A program made the position numbers and the translations under genes. The notes beneath the pieces were generated by a model. The model searched no databases and was not told where the DNA came from. It saw nothing but the letters and a program-made list of their open reading frames with translations. A stretch of 63,608 bases of DNA, from contig CAJXSO010000014.1 of assembly GCA_913061505.1 (NCBI GenBank), forward strand, positions 1 through 63,608. Direction: 5' to 3'. The stretch is from an uncultured Lutimaribacter sp. Its GTDB lineage: Bacteria; Pseudomonadota; Alphaproteobacteria; Rhodobacterales; Rhodobacteraceae. This document shows, one piece after another, positions 53,170 to 63,286 of the stretch (its first letter is position 1; each line of letters begins with the position of its first letter).

Positions 53170-56034
53170 ATGACCTTCGAACCGACAGATTATCTGCCCT
53201 ATGATTTTGCCAATCGTCGCCATATTGGGCCATCGCCCAAGGAAATGGCGCAAATGCTGCAGGTGGTGGGTGCCCCCGATCTGGACAGCCTGATCGCCGA
53301 TACCGTGCCCGCGGCCATCCGGCAGGCGCAGGCGCTGGATTTTGGAAAACCCAAATCCGAACGCGAATTGCTGTGGCATATGCGGCAAGTGGCCAACCAG
53401 AACAAAGTGCTGACCTCGCTTATCGGCCAGGGCTATCATGGCACGGTCACACCCCCGGTTATTCAGCGCAATATCTTGGAAAACCCGGCGTGGTATACCG
53501 CCTATACCCCCTATCAGCCCGAAATCAGCCAAGGCCGGCTGGAGGCGCTGTTAAATTACCAAACCATGATCTGCGATCTGACCGGGCTAGAGGTGGCAAA
53601 TGCCTCGCTGTTGGACGAGGCCACCGCCGCCGCCGAGGCCATGACAATGGCGCAACGCGTGGCCAAATCAAAGGCGCGGGCGTTTTTTGTGGATGAAAAC
53701 TGCCACCCGCAAAATATTGCCGTGATCCAAACCCGTGCCGCCCCCCTTGGCATCGAAGTGATCGTAGGTGCCCCCGATACGCTAGAGCCCGAGGCGGTTT
53801 TCGGTGCGGTGTTTCAATACCCCGGCACCCATGGCCACCTGCGCGATTTCACCGCCCAGTGTCAGGCCCTGCACGACGCGCGCGCCATTGCCATCGTGGT
53901 GGCTGATCCCTTGGCGCTGTGCCTGCTGAAAGAGCCAGGCGCAATGGGCGCCGATATTGCCGTGGGCAGCACCCAGCGCTTTGGCGTGCCCTTGGGCTAT
54001 GGCGGCCCGCACGCGGCCTATATGGCCTGCCGCGATGCCTATAAGCGCGCCATGCCGGGGCGTTTGGTGGGTGTCAGCATAGACAGCCACGGCAACCGCG
54101 CCTATCGCTTGTCGCTGCAAACCCGCGAGCAGCATATCCGCCGCGAGAAAGCCACCTCGAATGTCTGCACAGCACAGGCGCTTTTGGCGGTGATGGCCTC
54201 GTTTTACGCGGTCTTCCATGGCCCCGAGGGGCTAAAGGCCATTGCGCAGCGCATTCACCGCAAAACCGTGCGCCTGGCCCGCGGGCTAGAGGCGGCTGGT
54301 TTCGAGGTGCTGCCACAAGACGGGTTTTTTGACACGATCACAGTAGACGTGGGGCTGTTTCAGCGCGGCGTGATCCAAGCGGCGCTGAAAGAGGGCATCA
54401 ACCTGCGCCGCGTGGGGCGCAGCCAGGTGGGCATAACGCTGGATGAAACCACCCGCCCCGCGACGCTCGAGGCGGTGTGGCGCGCCTTTGGTATCCAGCG
54501 CAAAGACGAAGATCTGGCGCCCGAATACCGCCTGCCCGATGGGCTGGTGCGCCAAAGCGGCTATCTGGATCATGATGTGTTCCACATGAATCGCGCCGAA
54601 ACCGAAATGATGCGCTACATGCGCCGCCTGGCCGACCGCGATTTGGCGCTGGATCGCGCCATGATCCCGCTGGGCAGCTGCACCATGAAGCTGAACGCCG
54701 CGGTGGAAATGATGCCGATCAGCTGGCCCGAATTTGCCAATTTGCACCCGTTTGTGCCGGCAGATCAGGCGGCAGGCTATCATCACATGGTGCAGGATTT
54801 GTCTGACAAGCTGTGCCAGATCACCGGCTATGATGCGTTTTCCATGCAGCCCAATTCCGGGGCGCAGGGCGAATATGCGGGGCTGCTGACCATCGCCGCC
54901 TATCACCGCGCGCGGGGGCAGGGGGGGCGCAATGTGTGCCTGATCCCGATGAATGCCCATGGCACCAACCCCGCCAGCGCCCAGATGGTGGGCTGGAAGG
55001 TGGTGCCGGTGGAAAGCACGGCCAATGGCGATATCGATCTGGATGATTTCCGCGCCAAGGCCGCGCTTTATGCCGATGTTTTGGCCGGTTGCATGATCAC
55101 CTACCCCTCGACCCATGGGGTGTTTGAGGAAACCGTGAAAACCGTCTGCGAGATCACCCATCAGCATGGGGGGCAGGTTTATATCGATGGCGCCAATATG
55201 AACGCCATGGTTGGCCTGTCGCGCCCGGGGGATTTGGGCGGTGATGTGAGCCACCTGAACCTGCATAAAACATTTGCCATCCCCCATGGTGGGGGTGGCC
55301 CGGGCATGGGGCCTATCGGGGTAAAGGCGCATCTGGCGCCGCATTTGCCGGGCCATCCCAGTGGCGGCGGGGCCGAGGGCGCGCATGAGGGGCCGGTTTC
55401 GGCCGCGCCCTTTGGATCTGCCTCGATCTTGGCGATCAGCTGGGCCTATATCTTGCTGATGGGCGGCGAGGGGCTAACGCAGGCCACGCGCGTGGCAATC
55501 TTGAACGCCAATTACATTGCCAAGCGTCTGGAAGGCGCCTTTGACGTGCTTTACAAGGGCCCAACCGGGCGCGTGGCCCATGAATGCATCCTCGATACCC
55601 GCCCCTTTGCCGATAGTGTGGGCGTGACGGTGGAAGACATTGCCAAACGTCTGATCGATTGCGGCTTTCATGCCCCCACCATGAGCTGGCCAGTGGCGGG
55701 CACCTTGATGATCGAGCCCACGGAAAGCGAAACCAAGGCCGAGCTGGACAGGTTCTGCGAGGCGATGCTGGCGATCCGCGCCGAGATTGCCGATATCGCC
55801 GAAGGCCGGATTGACCCGCAAAACAACCCGCTGAAAAACGCCCCCCACACGATGGAGGATTTGGTCAAAGATTGGGATCGGCCCTATAGCCGCGAGGCGG
55901 GCTGTTTCCCGCCTGGCGCCTTCCGTGTTGATAAATACTGGCCGCCTGTGAACCGCGTGGATAACGCATGGGGCGACCGGCATTTGGTGTGCACCTGCCC
56001 GCCGATGTCCAGCTACGCCGAAGCGGCCGAATAG
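53170..56034 (+). CDS. gcvP: Glycine dehydrogenase (decarboxylating), P protein
   Basis: 954 residues, the single-chain type. Decarboxylates glycine with PLP and passes the aminomethyl group to GcvH. The PLP lysine is about residue 699 in [19 protein letters not shown]. The N-terminal half ([15 protein letters not shown]) is the second, non-catalytic aminotransferase-fold domain. Both halves are complete. Last gene of the riboswitch-led operon. Confidence 0.97.
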   Translation: MTFEPTDYLPYDFANRRHIGPSPKEMAQMLQVVGAPDLDSLIADTVPAAIRQAQALDFGKPKSERELLWHMRQVANQNKVLTSLIGQGYHGTVTPPVIQRNILENPAWYTAYTPYQPEISQGRLEALLNYQTMICDLTGLEVANASLLDEATAAAEAMTMAQRVAKSKARAFFVDENCHPQNIAVIQTRAAPLGIEVIVGAPDTLEPEAVFGAVFQYPGTHGHLRDFTAQCQALHDARAIAIVVADPLALCLLKEPGAMGADIAVGSTQRFGVPLGYGGPHAAYMACRDAYKRAMPGRLVGVSIDSHGNRAYRLSLQTREQHIRREKATSNVCTAQALLAVMASFYAVFHGPEGLKAIAQRIHRKTVRLARGLEAAGFEVLPQDGFFDTITVDVGLFQRGVIQAALKEGINLRRVGRSQVGITLDETTRPATLEAVWRAFGIQRKDEDLAPEYRLPDGLVRQSGYLDHDVFHMNRAETEMMRYMRRLADRDLALDRAMIPLGSCTMKLNAAVEMMPISWPEFANLHPFVPADQAAGYHHMVQDLSDKLCQITGYDAFSMQPNSGAQGEYAGLLTIAAYHRARGQGGRNVCLIPMNAHGTNPASAQMVGWKVVPVESTANGDIDLDDFRAKAALYADVLAGCMITYPSTHGVFEETVKTVCEITHQHGGQVYIDGANMNAMVGLSRPGDLGGDVSHLNLHKTFAIPHGGGGPGMGPIGVKAHLAPHLPGHPSGGGAEGAHEGPVSAAPFGSASILAISWAYILLMGGEGLTQATRVAILNANYIAKRLEGAFDVLYKGPTGRVAHECILDTRPFADSVGVTVEDIAKRLIDCGFHAPTMSWPVAGTLMIEPTESETKAELDRFCEAMLAIRAEIADIAEGRIDPQNNPLKNAPHTMEDLVKDWDRPYSREAGCFPPGAFRVDKYWPPVNRVDNAWGDRHLVCTCPPMSSYAEAAE

Positions 56035-56049
56035 GCAGGGGGTGGGGTG

Positions 56050-56886
56050 CTAGGGCTGTAAAACCTGCGCCACCGCCTGCCAGCAGTTTTGCGAGGGCGC
56101 GCATAGCAGCGTGCCCTCGGTCGTGCCAATATGGTAATCCTGCCCATCCAACAGCCGCGCCACGCCGCCGGCTTGTTGGTAAATCAGCACACCGGCCGCG
56201 TGATCCCAGGGGGTTAGCTGGGGCGAGGCCAGAAAATCTATGTGCCCTTGGGCGGCCTGGCGGTATTCATGGGCCGAACAGCGCAGCGCATCGGTGCGGG
56301 CAAACCGCGTCAGGCGCGGGGCCAATTCGTGCTGGCGCGCTTTTGGCATCAAAGACAGATGCACATAGCCCTGCATCGCCGCCAGCGGTTTGGGCTGCGC
56401 CACCGATAGGGGCCGCACCTGCCCATCGGCGCTGATATGGCGGGCGGGGCTGTTTTCGCAGGCCATCACATCATCTTGTGCCACTGGGTCGTGGATCAGG
56501 CCAAAGATGGGCTTGCCATAGCGCGTGGCGGCGATGATCACCCCGAACATGGCCAGCCCATGGGCAAAGTTCCACGTGCCATCCACCGGATCGATGATAA
56601 AGGCCAGCGGCGCCTTGGCGGCTGCATCGCGCAGGCCAGGCGTGGCTTGGGCGGCCTCTTCGCCCAGAATGGCGGCGCCGGGAAACAGGCGGTGCAGGCC
56701 CGCGCTTAGCATGGTTTCGGCCGCGGTATCGGCCTCTGTCACCAGATCAAGGGGGCCAGATTTTTGCGCAATGTCGGCAGGGCGCAGGCGGCGAAACCGT
56801 GGCATAATTTCTGTTTGTGCGGTTTGATGCACCAGATCGGCGATCATGGCATGCTGGGCGGGGCCCAGATCAGGGGGGCTGTGCAT
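56050..56886 (-). CDS. Inositol monophosphatase-family phosphatase
   Basis: 278 residues. Metal-binding motifs are LDLVTEADTAAE, GEEAA, IIDPVDGTWNF and the late WDHAAGVLI. Members include inositol phosphatases, histidinol phosphatases and CysQ. No pathway neighbour decides between them. Start at ATG 56886 (MHSPPDLG); the frame continues upstream with a His-rich run that is probably not translated. Divergent from dnaE2. Confidence 0.88.
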   Translation of the reverse strand: MHSPPDLGPAQHAMIADLVHQTAQTEIMPRFRRLRPADIAQKSGPLDLVTEADTAAETMLSAGLHRLFPGAAILGEEAAQATPGLRDAAAKAPLAFIIDPVDGTWNFAHGLAMFGVIIAATRYGKPIFGLIHDPVAQDDVMACENSPARHISADGQVRPLSVAQPKPLAAMQGYVHLSLMPKARQHELAPRLTRFARTDALRCSAHEYRQAAQGHIDFLASPQLTPWDHAAGVLIYQQAGGVARLLDGQDYHIGTTEGTLLCAPSQNCWQAVAQVLQP

Positions 56887-57068
56887 GGCGCGACTCGGTC
56901 CGTGGTGGTGATGGCCCTGCCCATGCCAGCCGCGGGCCTGGTTTGCAACATCGCTGTGGGTGATCATCGCGCGGTGGTTTTAAAAAATCAATAACTATCA
57001 TAATCTTATCCATGTCTCTCCCCCGCATCTGGCGTGGGTGTGCTGCGGCGATCTTGGACTCGAAAAAA

Positions 57069-57083
57069 GAACAAAACATGAAT
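57069..57083 (+). promoter_or_regulatory. LexA-like site before dnaE2
   Basis: GAAC-AAAACAT-GAAT matches the alphaproteobacterial LexA box GAAC-N7-GAAC except for the last base. It lies 11 bases before the dnaE2 start codon, where bound LexA would block expression. SOS control of dnaE2 is well known in alphaproteobacteria. Confidence 0.55.
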
Positions 57084-57094
57084 ATTCTACCGCC

Positions 57095-60055
57095 ATGTTT
57101 GCCGAGCTTTCCGCCACTTCGAATTTCACATTCCTTACCGGGGCCTCGCACCCCGAAGAGCTGGTGGCCCGCGCCATGGTGTTGGGCCTGCCCGCCTTGG
57201 CGATTGCCGATGTCAATTCTGTGTCGGGCATTGTGCGTGCCCATACCAAGGCCCGCACATTGGCGCGTGAGCTGGCCGATCGCCGCGCCACCGAGGCCCG
57301 CGATGGCGTGATCGGCCCGCCCTTGCCCGATGGCCGGCCCGCGCAATCGCCGGCGCTGCAGGCCCCGCGCCTGCTGCCTGCGGCTTTGTTGGCCTTTGCC
57401 GAAGGCGTGGCGCTGACAGCGCTGCCGCAAAACCGGCAGGGCTGGGGCAAGCTGTGCCAATTGCTCAGCACCGGCCGACTGCGTGCGCCCAAGGGGCAGT
57501 GCCAGCTGCATTTGGCCGATCTGTGGCCCTATGCGGGCGATATGGTTTTTTTGCTGCACCCCCCGGGCCAAGATGGCACGGCCATCGGCCCCGGCTTTGC
57601 CCCCTGTGCAGCCTGGCTGGGCCATGCCCGCGATCTGGCCGCGCGGCTGGGGCCTGCGCTGCATATGATGATGGCGCCGTGCTATGATGGGCAAGATGCG
57701 GCGCGATTTGCGGCGCAGGCTGATCTGGCGGGGCAGCTGGGGCTGGGGCTGGTGGCCTCGGCCCGGCCCATGATGCACCACGGCAGCCGCCGGCAATTGG
57801 CCGATGTGCTATGTGCCATCCGCCTTGGCACCCGGGTCGAGGCGCTGGGCCGCAAGGCCCTGGCCAATAGCGAGCAGCGTTTGCGCAGCCCCGCGGAAAT
57901 GGCGCGGCTGTTTCATGCCTACCCCCAGGCTGTGGCGGCGGCGGGGGCCTTGGCCCGGGGCCTGCAGTTTTCGCTAGACAGCCTGCGCTATGAATACCCA
58001 TCTGAGGTGGGGCAGGGGCAAAGCCCGGCGGCGCGTTTGCGCCAGCTCACCGAAGAAGGCCTGGCCTGGCGCTACCCCCAAGGCGCCCCCGAAAAGGTAC
58101 GTGCGCAGATCACCCATGAATTGGCCCTGATCGCCAAGCTGCGCTACGAGCCTTATTTCCTGACGGTGCATGATATTGTGGCCTTTGCCCGCAGCCGGGG
58201 CATTTTGTGCCAGGGGCGCGGATCTGCGGCGAATTCGGTAGTGTGCTATTGCTTGGGCGTCACCTCGGTCAGCCCCGAAATTGGCACGATGGTCTTCGAG
58301 CGTTTTGTCTCCGAGGCGCGCGACGAGCCACCCGATATCGACGTCGATTTCGAGCACGAGCGCCGCGAAGAGGTGATTCAGTGGATTTATCAGCGCTACG
58401 GGCGCCACCGCGCGGGCCTGTGCGCCACGGTCATTCACTACCGCGCCAAACGCGCCATCCGCGAGGTGGGGCGGGCCATGGGCCTGTCGGGCGATACGGT
58501 GGCGGCCATGTCTTCGCAGCTTTGGGGGTTTTCGGGCGGGGCGGGCACCGAACCGGCGCGGCTGCGTGAAATCGGTCTTGACCCGGACGACCCGCATCTG
58601 GCGCGTGTCTTGCGTTTGGTGGGGCAGATCATCGGCTTTCCCCGCCACCTTAGCCAGCATGTGGGCGGGTTTGTGATCACCGAGGGGCGGCTGGATGCAT
58701 TGGTGCCCATTGAAAACGCCGCCATGGATGGGCGCACGGTGATTTGCTGGGACAAAGACGATATCGATGCCTTGGGCATTCTGAAAGTGGATGTGCTGGC
58801 GCTGGGCATGCTCAGCTGCATTCGCAAGGCGTTCCAGCTGTTGCGCCAGCATTTGGGCCAGGATTGGGGCTTGGCCAGTCTGCCCGCCGAAGACCCGGCT
58901 GTGTATGACATGCTGTGCCGCGCCGATACGGTGGGGGTGTTTCAGGTGGAAAGCCGGGCGCAGATGAATTTCCTGCCGCGCATGCGCCCGCGGTGTTTTT
59001 ACGATCTGGTGATCGAGGTGGCCATCATCCGCCCGGGGCCCATTCAGGGCGATATGGTGCACCCCTATATCCGGCGCCGCAATGGCGAAGAGCAGGTCAG
59101 CTTTCCCTCAGATGCGCTGGGGCAGGTTTTGGCCAAAACGCTGGGGGTGCCGCTGTTTCAGGAACAAGCCATGCAAATCGCCATTGTGGGCGCGGGGTTT
59201 TCCCCGACCGAGGCCGACGGCCTGCGCCGGGCGCTGGCGACGTTCAAAAAACATGGCAATGTCAGCGCGTTTCGCACCCGGTTTTTGCGCGGCATGCGCG
59301 CCAACGGGTATGACCAAGCCTTTGCCGAGCGCTGTTTCAGCCAGATCGAGGGGTTTGGCGCCTATGGTTTTCCCGAAAGCCACGCGGCCAGTTTCGCGCT
59401 GTTGGTCTATGCCAGCGCCTGGTTGAAATGCCATCATCCGGCGGTGTTTGCCTGTGCATTGCTGAACGCCCAGCCCATGGGGTTTTATGCGCCCGCCCAA
59501 ATTGTGCGCGATGCCCGGGCCCATGGGGTGGTGGTGCGCCCGGTCTGTATCAACGCCAGTTTTTGGGACAACACGCTAGAGCCTGATGGCCGGGGCGGGT
59601 TGGCGCTGCGGCTGGGGTTTCGCCAGGTCAAGGGGGTATCACAAGACGAGGCAGGCTGGATCGCGGGGGCGCGCGGCAATGGCTATACCTGCGTGCAAGA
59701 TGTGTGGCGGCGTGCGGGTGTGGCGCCCATGCTGCTGCAGCGCCTGGCCGAGGCAGATGTGTTTGCTGTGCTGGGCCTGTCGCGCCGCGAGGCCCTGTGG
59801 CAGGCCCGCGCCATTCGCGCCCCCAAGCCGCTGCCGCTGTTTGACAGCGATATCGATGGCGAGCTGATCGTCGAGCCGCCCGCGCACCTGCCCCAGATGC
59901 GCCGCGGTGAAGAGGTGGTCGAGGATTATCTGGCCACGCGGCTATCGCTCAAGGCGCACCCCCTGGCGCTGCTGCGCCCCTATCTTAGCCCCAAAGATGG
60001 GCGCGCACCATTTGGCCATGGCGGCGCAAAGCCGCCCAAGCCGCCGGTTTCTTAG
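57095..60055 (+). CDS. dnaE2: Error-prone DNA polymerase DnaE2 (ImuC), C-terminally short
   Basis: 986 residues. An alpha-subunit-like translesion polymerase. PHP domain first (FAELSATSNFTFLTGASHPEE), then the palm with catalytic aspartates in PPDIDVDF (about residue 412) and KVDVLALGML (about residue 563), fingers and the helix-hairpin-helix region. It ends after LSLKAHPLALLRPYL, where relatives add an OB fold of about 100 residues. The overlapping convergent gene closes the frame. imuA and imuB, its usual upstream partners, are absent here. A LexA-like site lies just before the start. Confidence 0.9.
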   Translation: MFAELSATSNFTFLTGASHPEELVARAMVLGLPALAIADVNSVSGIVRAHTKARTLARELADRRATEARDGVIGPPLPDGRPAQSPALQAPRLLPAALLAFAEGVALTALPQNRQGWGKLCQLLSTGRLRAPKGQCQLHLADLWPYAGDMVFLLHPPGQDGTAIGPGFAPCAAWLGHARDLAARLGPALHMMMAPCYDGQDAARFAAQADLAGQLGLGLVASARPMMHHGSRRQLADVLCAIRLGTRVEALGRKALANSEQRLRSPAEMARLFHAYPQAVAAAGALARGLQFSLDSLRYEYPSEVGQGQSPAARLRQLTEEGLAWRYPQGAPEKVRAQITHELALIAKLRYEPYFLTVHDIVAFARSRGILCQGRGSAANSVVCYCLGVTSVSPEIGTMVFERFVSEARDEPPDIDVDFEHERREEVIQWIYQRYGRHRAGLCATVIHYRAKRAIREVGRAMGLSGDTVAAMSSQLWGFSGGAGTEPARLREIGLDPDDPHLARVLRLVGQIIGFPRHLSQHVGGFVITEGRLDALVPIENAAMDGRTVICWDKDDIDALGILKVDVLALGMLSCIRKAFQLLRQHLGQDWGLASLPAEDPAVYDMLCRADTVGVFQVESRAQMNFLPRMRPRCFYDLVIEVAIIRPGPIQGDMVHPYIRRRNGEEQVSFPSDALGQVLAKTLGVPLFQEQAMQIAIVGAGFSPTEADGLRRALATFKKHGNVSAFRTRFLRGMRANGYDQAFAERCFSQIEGFGAYGFPESHAASFALLVYASAWLKCHHPAVFACALLNAQPMGFYAPAQIVRDARAHGVVVRPVCINASFWDNTLEPDGRGGLALRLGFRQVKGVSQDEAGWIAGARGNGYTCVQDVWRRAGVAPMLLQRLAEADVFAVLGLSRREALWQARAIRAPKPLPLFDSDIDGELIVEPPAHLPQMRRGEEVVEDYLATRLSLKAHPLALLRPYLSPKDGRAPFGHGGAKPPKPPVS

Positions 60056-60642
60056 CGCAACAGGTGGGGGCAGCTGCGCAGTTGCGCATCATACATATAG
60101 GCGCGGCTTTCCACGTTGCTGGCCACCCGCAACAGCCAGCTTTTGGCCCTGTAACTGCCGCGCGCATAGCCGCCATGCCCCTCGTGGTAGGCCAGGTATT
60201 GGTTGCGTGCGTCTGACAATGCGATGCCGTTCCGCTCGCGCGAGCGGTTCATATACCAGCCCATGAAATCGGTGGCATCGCGGATATCGTTGCGGCGTGC
60301 ACCAAAACGGCCGCGCGCCTTTAGGTAATCGTCCCAGGTGCCATCCAGCGCTTGGGAATAGCCATAGGCGCTGCTTTGGCGCCCCGCTGGAATGAACCCC
60401 AGGCGGTATTTACGCGGGGTGCGGGCGTTGCTGATGAATTTGCTTTCTTGATAGATCGTGGCCATTTGCACCGCGGCCGGCACGCCCCATTCTGCCTGGG
60501 TTTGCGCAAAGGCGCGGCCATAGCCGGGGCGCTGCTGCAAGATCGCGCAGGCATTGTCCATATTGCGTGGGGCCGTGCTATAGCCGCCCCCGCAAGAGGC
60601 CAAAAGAAGAAAAACGATCAACGCGCTGAGGGGTCTGCTCAT
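60052..60642 (-). CDS. Lytic transglycosylase-like lipoprotein
   Basis: 196 residues. The signal peptide ends with the lipobox LLASC (Cys17). The SLT-type motif is ATIYQESKF (Glu) followed by AYGYSQALDGTWDDY and a later YHEGHGGYARGSY. It probably cleaves peptidoglycan glycan strands from the outer membrane. Its stop overlaps the end of dnaE2 by four bases, convergent. Confidence 0.85.
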   Translation of the reverse strand: MSRPLSALIVFLLLASCGGGYSTAPRNMDNACAILQQRPGYGRAFAQTQAEWGVPAAVQMATIYQESKFISNARTPRKYRLGFIPAGRQSSAYGYSQALDGTWDDYLKARGRFGARRNDIRDATDFMGWYMNRSRERNGIALSDARNQYLAYHEGHGGYARGSYRAKSWLLRVASNVESRAYMYDAQLRSCPHLLR

Positions 60643-60749
60643 CTGCCACTCGCTACTATTATTCTGATTTTTGCGCGATATTAGCTGAAATTCCCGCTGG
60701 GGGAAATGACATTTCAGTTTTCCAGGGCCCCGGGGGGCTGCGCCGCCTG

Positions 60750-61631
60750 TTAAAGCAGCACGGCCAACATGGCTGGCAGGGCAAAGACCGACAAGAGCGT
60801 CGAGGCCACCACCAGCCCCGCCACGGCCTGGGCATCGGCGCCGTATTTCTCGGCCAGCAGATACGAGGTAACAGCCACAGGCGTGCCGATTTGCAGCACC
60901 AAAACGCCAAAGGCGATCTTATCCAGCTCGAACCACAGCCCCACAGCCCAGGCCAGGGCCACGCAAACCCCCAGCTTGGCCACGCTCAGCACCACCGCCT
61001 GCCCGATCCGCCCCGGCGTCAGCCGCGCCACCGCCACGCCCAGGGTGATCAGCATCAGGGGAATGGCCATCTGGCCGATCAGCTCTAGCGTGCGGGTCAC
61101 AGCGCGCGGGGTTTCCCAGCCTTGCCACAAAAACAGCCCCCCCAGCAGGGTGCCCCAAAGCAAGGGCTCGCGCAGAACCTTGCCAAAGGCACCGCGCCCG
61201 GCCACCAGCCATATGCCAAAGGTAAATGACCATATCGCCATGATGGCAAACACCACCACCGCATAGCCCAGCCCGGTTTCGCCAAAGGCAAACAAGGCCA
61301 AAGGCAGGCCCAGATTGCCGGTATTGCCAAAGATCAAAGGCGCCACATAGGCGCGCATATCCAGCCCGGCCAGGCGTGCCAGCACCACCATGGCCACTGT
61401 TACCGCGCCATATGCGGCGATTGTGGCCAGTGACAAAGCGGTCAGGGCAGCAGGATCGATCTGGGTTTTCATCAGGGCAGTGAAAATCAGGCAAGGCACC
61501 GATAGGGTCATGGCCAGCCTGGTGACAAAATCCACCTTATACTCGACCCCAAGCCGCACCCAGGCATAGCCGATTGCGGCCAGCACAAACACAGGCGCGG
61601 TAATTTCCAACACTGTCAGGGCCAAATTCAC
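60750..61631 (-). CDS. AEC-family (auxin efflux carrier) transporter
   Basis: 293 residues with about ten membrane helices, the two-half structure of the AEC family (FGNTGNLGLPLALFAFG and IPLMLITLGVAVA at the repeat ends; GTPVAVTSYLLAEKYG near the C terminus). Likely an organic-acid or similar permease. The start is GTG at 61631 with GGAAA seven bases upstream. It diverges from hspQ with a 71-base gap. Confidence 0.88.
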   Translation of the reverse strand: MNLALTVLEITAPVFVLAAIGYAWVRLGVEYKVDFVTRLAMTLSVPCLIFTALMKTQIDPAALTALSLATIAAYGAVTVAMVVLARLAGLDMRAYVAPLIFGNTGNLGLPLALFAFGETGLGYAVVVFAIMAIWSFTFGIWLVAGRGAFGKVLREPLLWGTLLGGLFLWQGWETPRAVTRTLELIGQMAIPLMLITLGVAVARLTPGRIGQAVVLSVAKLGVCVALAWAVGLWFELDKIAFGVLVLQIGTPVAVTSYLLAEKYGADAQAVAGLVVASTLLSVFALPAMLAVLL

Positions 61632-61702
61632 AGAGTGTTTCCTTGATCTCGGCGGGCAAATCGACGATACACAGACCTTGGGTTTACGAGCTGGAGACTG
61701 GG

Positions 61703-62041
61703 GTGACAATCGCGATGTTGAAGACGCAGGCCAAATACAACCTGGGTCAGGTGGTGCGCCACAAAAAGCATCCCTTTCGAGGGGTGGTTTTTGACGTGGA
61801 TCCCCGGTTCAACAATACCGAGGAATGGTATGCCTCGATCCCCGAGGGCAGCCGCCCCTCGAAAGAGCAGCCCTATTATCACCTCTTGGCCGAGAACGAG
61901 CATAGCTATTACGTGGCCTATGTCTCCGAGCAAAACCTGGTGCCCGACAGCTCGGGCGAGCCGGTCAATCACCCCGATATCCCCGATTTGTTTGGCCCCT
62001 TCGATAACGGCCATTACCCGCTGCATTTCAACCTGAACTAA
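61703..62041 (+). CDS. hspQ: Heat shock protein HspQ
   Basis: 112 residues. HspQ is a hemimethylated-DNA-binding-like protein that helps the Lon protease. AKYNLGQVVRHKKHPFRGVVFDVDP and YHLLAENEHSYYVAYVSEQNL are diagnostic. I use the GTG at 61703 because GGAG lies six bases upstream; the ATG at 61715 is too far from that site. Confidence 0.9.
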   Translation: MTIAMLKTQAKYNLGQVVRHKKHPFRGVVFDVDPRFNNTEEWYASIPEGSRPSKEQPYYHLLAENEHSYYVAYVSEQNLVPDSSGEPVNHPDIPDLFGPFDNGHYPLHFNLN

Positions 62042-62164
62042 GCGGCCCCTTGCCCCCTTGCCCACTTACCCTGCGTCACGGCGCGGGGCAGGGTGTTGCG
62101 CCTATGGGCACAGTTTGCCCTTATTGGCCGCAATCCACGGGGGCGGTTGGCCAAGGGGGGCACC

Positions 62165-63271
62165 ATGCTGCAGGGCATTCGCATTGTTGAAATCGAAGGT
62201 CTGGGGCCCGGCCCCTTTGCCGCCATGATGCTGGCGGATCTGGGGGCAGATGTGGTTGTGGTGCATCGCAAAAGCGGCAGCAGCGCGCCTGGCGCCCCCC
62301 AGCGCAACCCGCTCGATCGGGGCAAACGCGCCATTGCGCTGGATCTGAAAGACCCGGGCGATTTACAGGTGGTGCGACAGCTGGTTTCGCGCGCTGATGG
62401 GCTGATCGAGGGGTTTCGCCCCGGTGTGATGGAACGTTTGGGCCTTGGGCCGGCCGATTGCCAGGCGCTGAACCCAAAGCTGGTTTATGGGCGCATGACG
62501 GGCTGGGGCCAAACCGGCCCGCGCGCGCAAGAGGCAGGGCATGATCTGAATTATGTCTCGCTTTCGGGGGCTGCGTGGTATGCCTCGGATGCGGGGCAGG
62601 CGCCCTTTACCCCGCCCACGTTGGTGGGCGATATCGGCGGTGGGGCGCTTTATCTGGTGGCGGGCATGCTGGCGGGTATCATCCGGGCTGGGCGCAGTGG
62701 GCAGGGCACGGTGGTGGATGCGGCCATTGTGGATGGTTCTGCGCATATGATGAATTTGCTGATGTCCTTGGGCGCCAGCGGCGGGCTGTCTATGCAACGG
62801 GGCCAAAGCATTCTGGATGGCCCGCATTGGAGCCGCGCCTACGCCTGCGCCGATGGTGGCTGGATATCGGTGCAATGCCTCGAGCCCAAATTCTACGCAA
62901 CCTTCCTAGAAACCTTGGGCCTGCAACAGGCGCCCGAACTGGCCAGCCAATATGACCCCGCGCAATGGCCCGCGCAAACCGCCGTTTTGGCCGCGGTTTT
63001 CAGCGCCCAGCCGCAGGCGCATTGGGCAGATTTGTTTGCCGGCACCGATGCCTGTGTGGCCCCGGTTTTGTCGCCCGAACGCTCTGCCCAAGATCCCCAT
63101 ATGCAGGCGCGTGGCACATGGGCGCAGGTGGATGGGCTGTGGCAAGCCGCGCCCGCCCCCCGCTTTGACGGCCAGCCCCCCCATAGCCCAGCTGCCGCGC
63201 CCGCGCGCGGCCAGCATACCCAAGATATTTTGGCCGAGCTGGCGGGCGCCCCCCGCCCTATGGCCCCCTGA
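62165..63271 (+). CDS. CaiB/BaiF-family CoA-transferase or alpha-methylacyl-CoA racemase
   Basis: 368 residues. LQGIRIVEIEGLGPGPFAAMMLADLGADVVVVH, shown here as LQGIRIVEIEGLGPG and AAMMLADLGADVVVVH, is the family N terminus; LDLKDPGD and EGFRPGVMERLGLG follow. The Asp of HDLNYVSLSGA (GHDLNYVS) fits the racemase group, in which His and Asp act on the alpha carbon. The next gene encodes an enoyl-CoA hydratase, so a fatty or branched-acid degradation role is likely. Confidence 0.88.
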   Translation: MLQGIRIVEIEGLGPGPFAAMMLADLGADVVVVHRKSGSSAPGAPQRNPLDRGKRAIALDLKDPGDLQVVRQLVSRADGLIEGFRPGVMERLGLGPADCQALNPKLVYGRMTGWGQTGPRAQEAGHDLNYVSLSGAAWYASDAGQAPFTPPTLVGDIGGGALYLVAGMLAGIIRAGRSGQGTVVDAAIVDGSAHMMNLLMSLGASGGLSMQRGQSILDGPHWSRAYACADGGWISVQCLEPKFYATFLETLGLQQAPELASQYDPAQWPAQTAVLAAVFSAQPQAHWADLFAGTDACVAPVLSPERSAQDPHMQARGTWAQVDGLWQAAPAPRFDGQPPHSPAAAPARGQHTQDILAELAGAPRPMAP

Positions 63272-63286
63272 AAGAAAGGACAACCG

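Noticed and set aside
59980-60055. Frameshift hiding a dnaE2 OB fold downstream
   Set aside because: No other frame after 60000 gives OB-fold-like sequence, and the lytic transglycosylase gene occupies the opposite strand from 60052.
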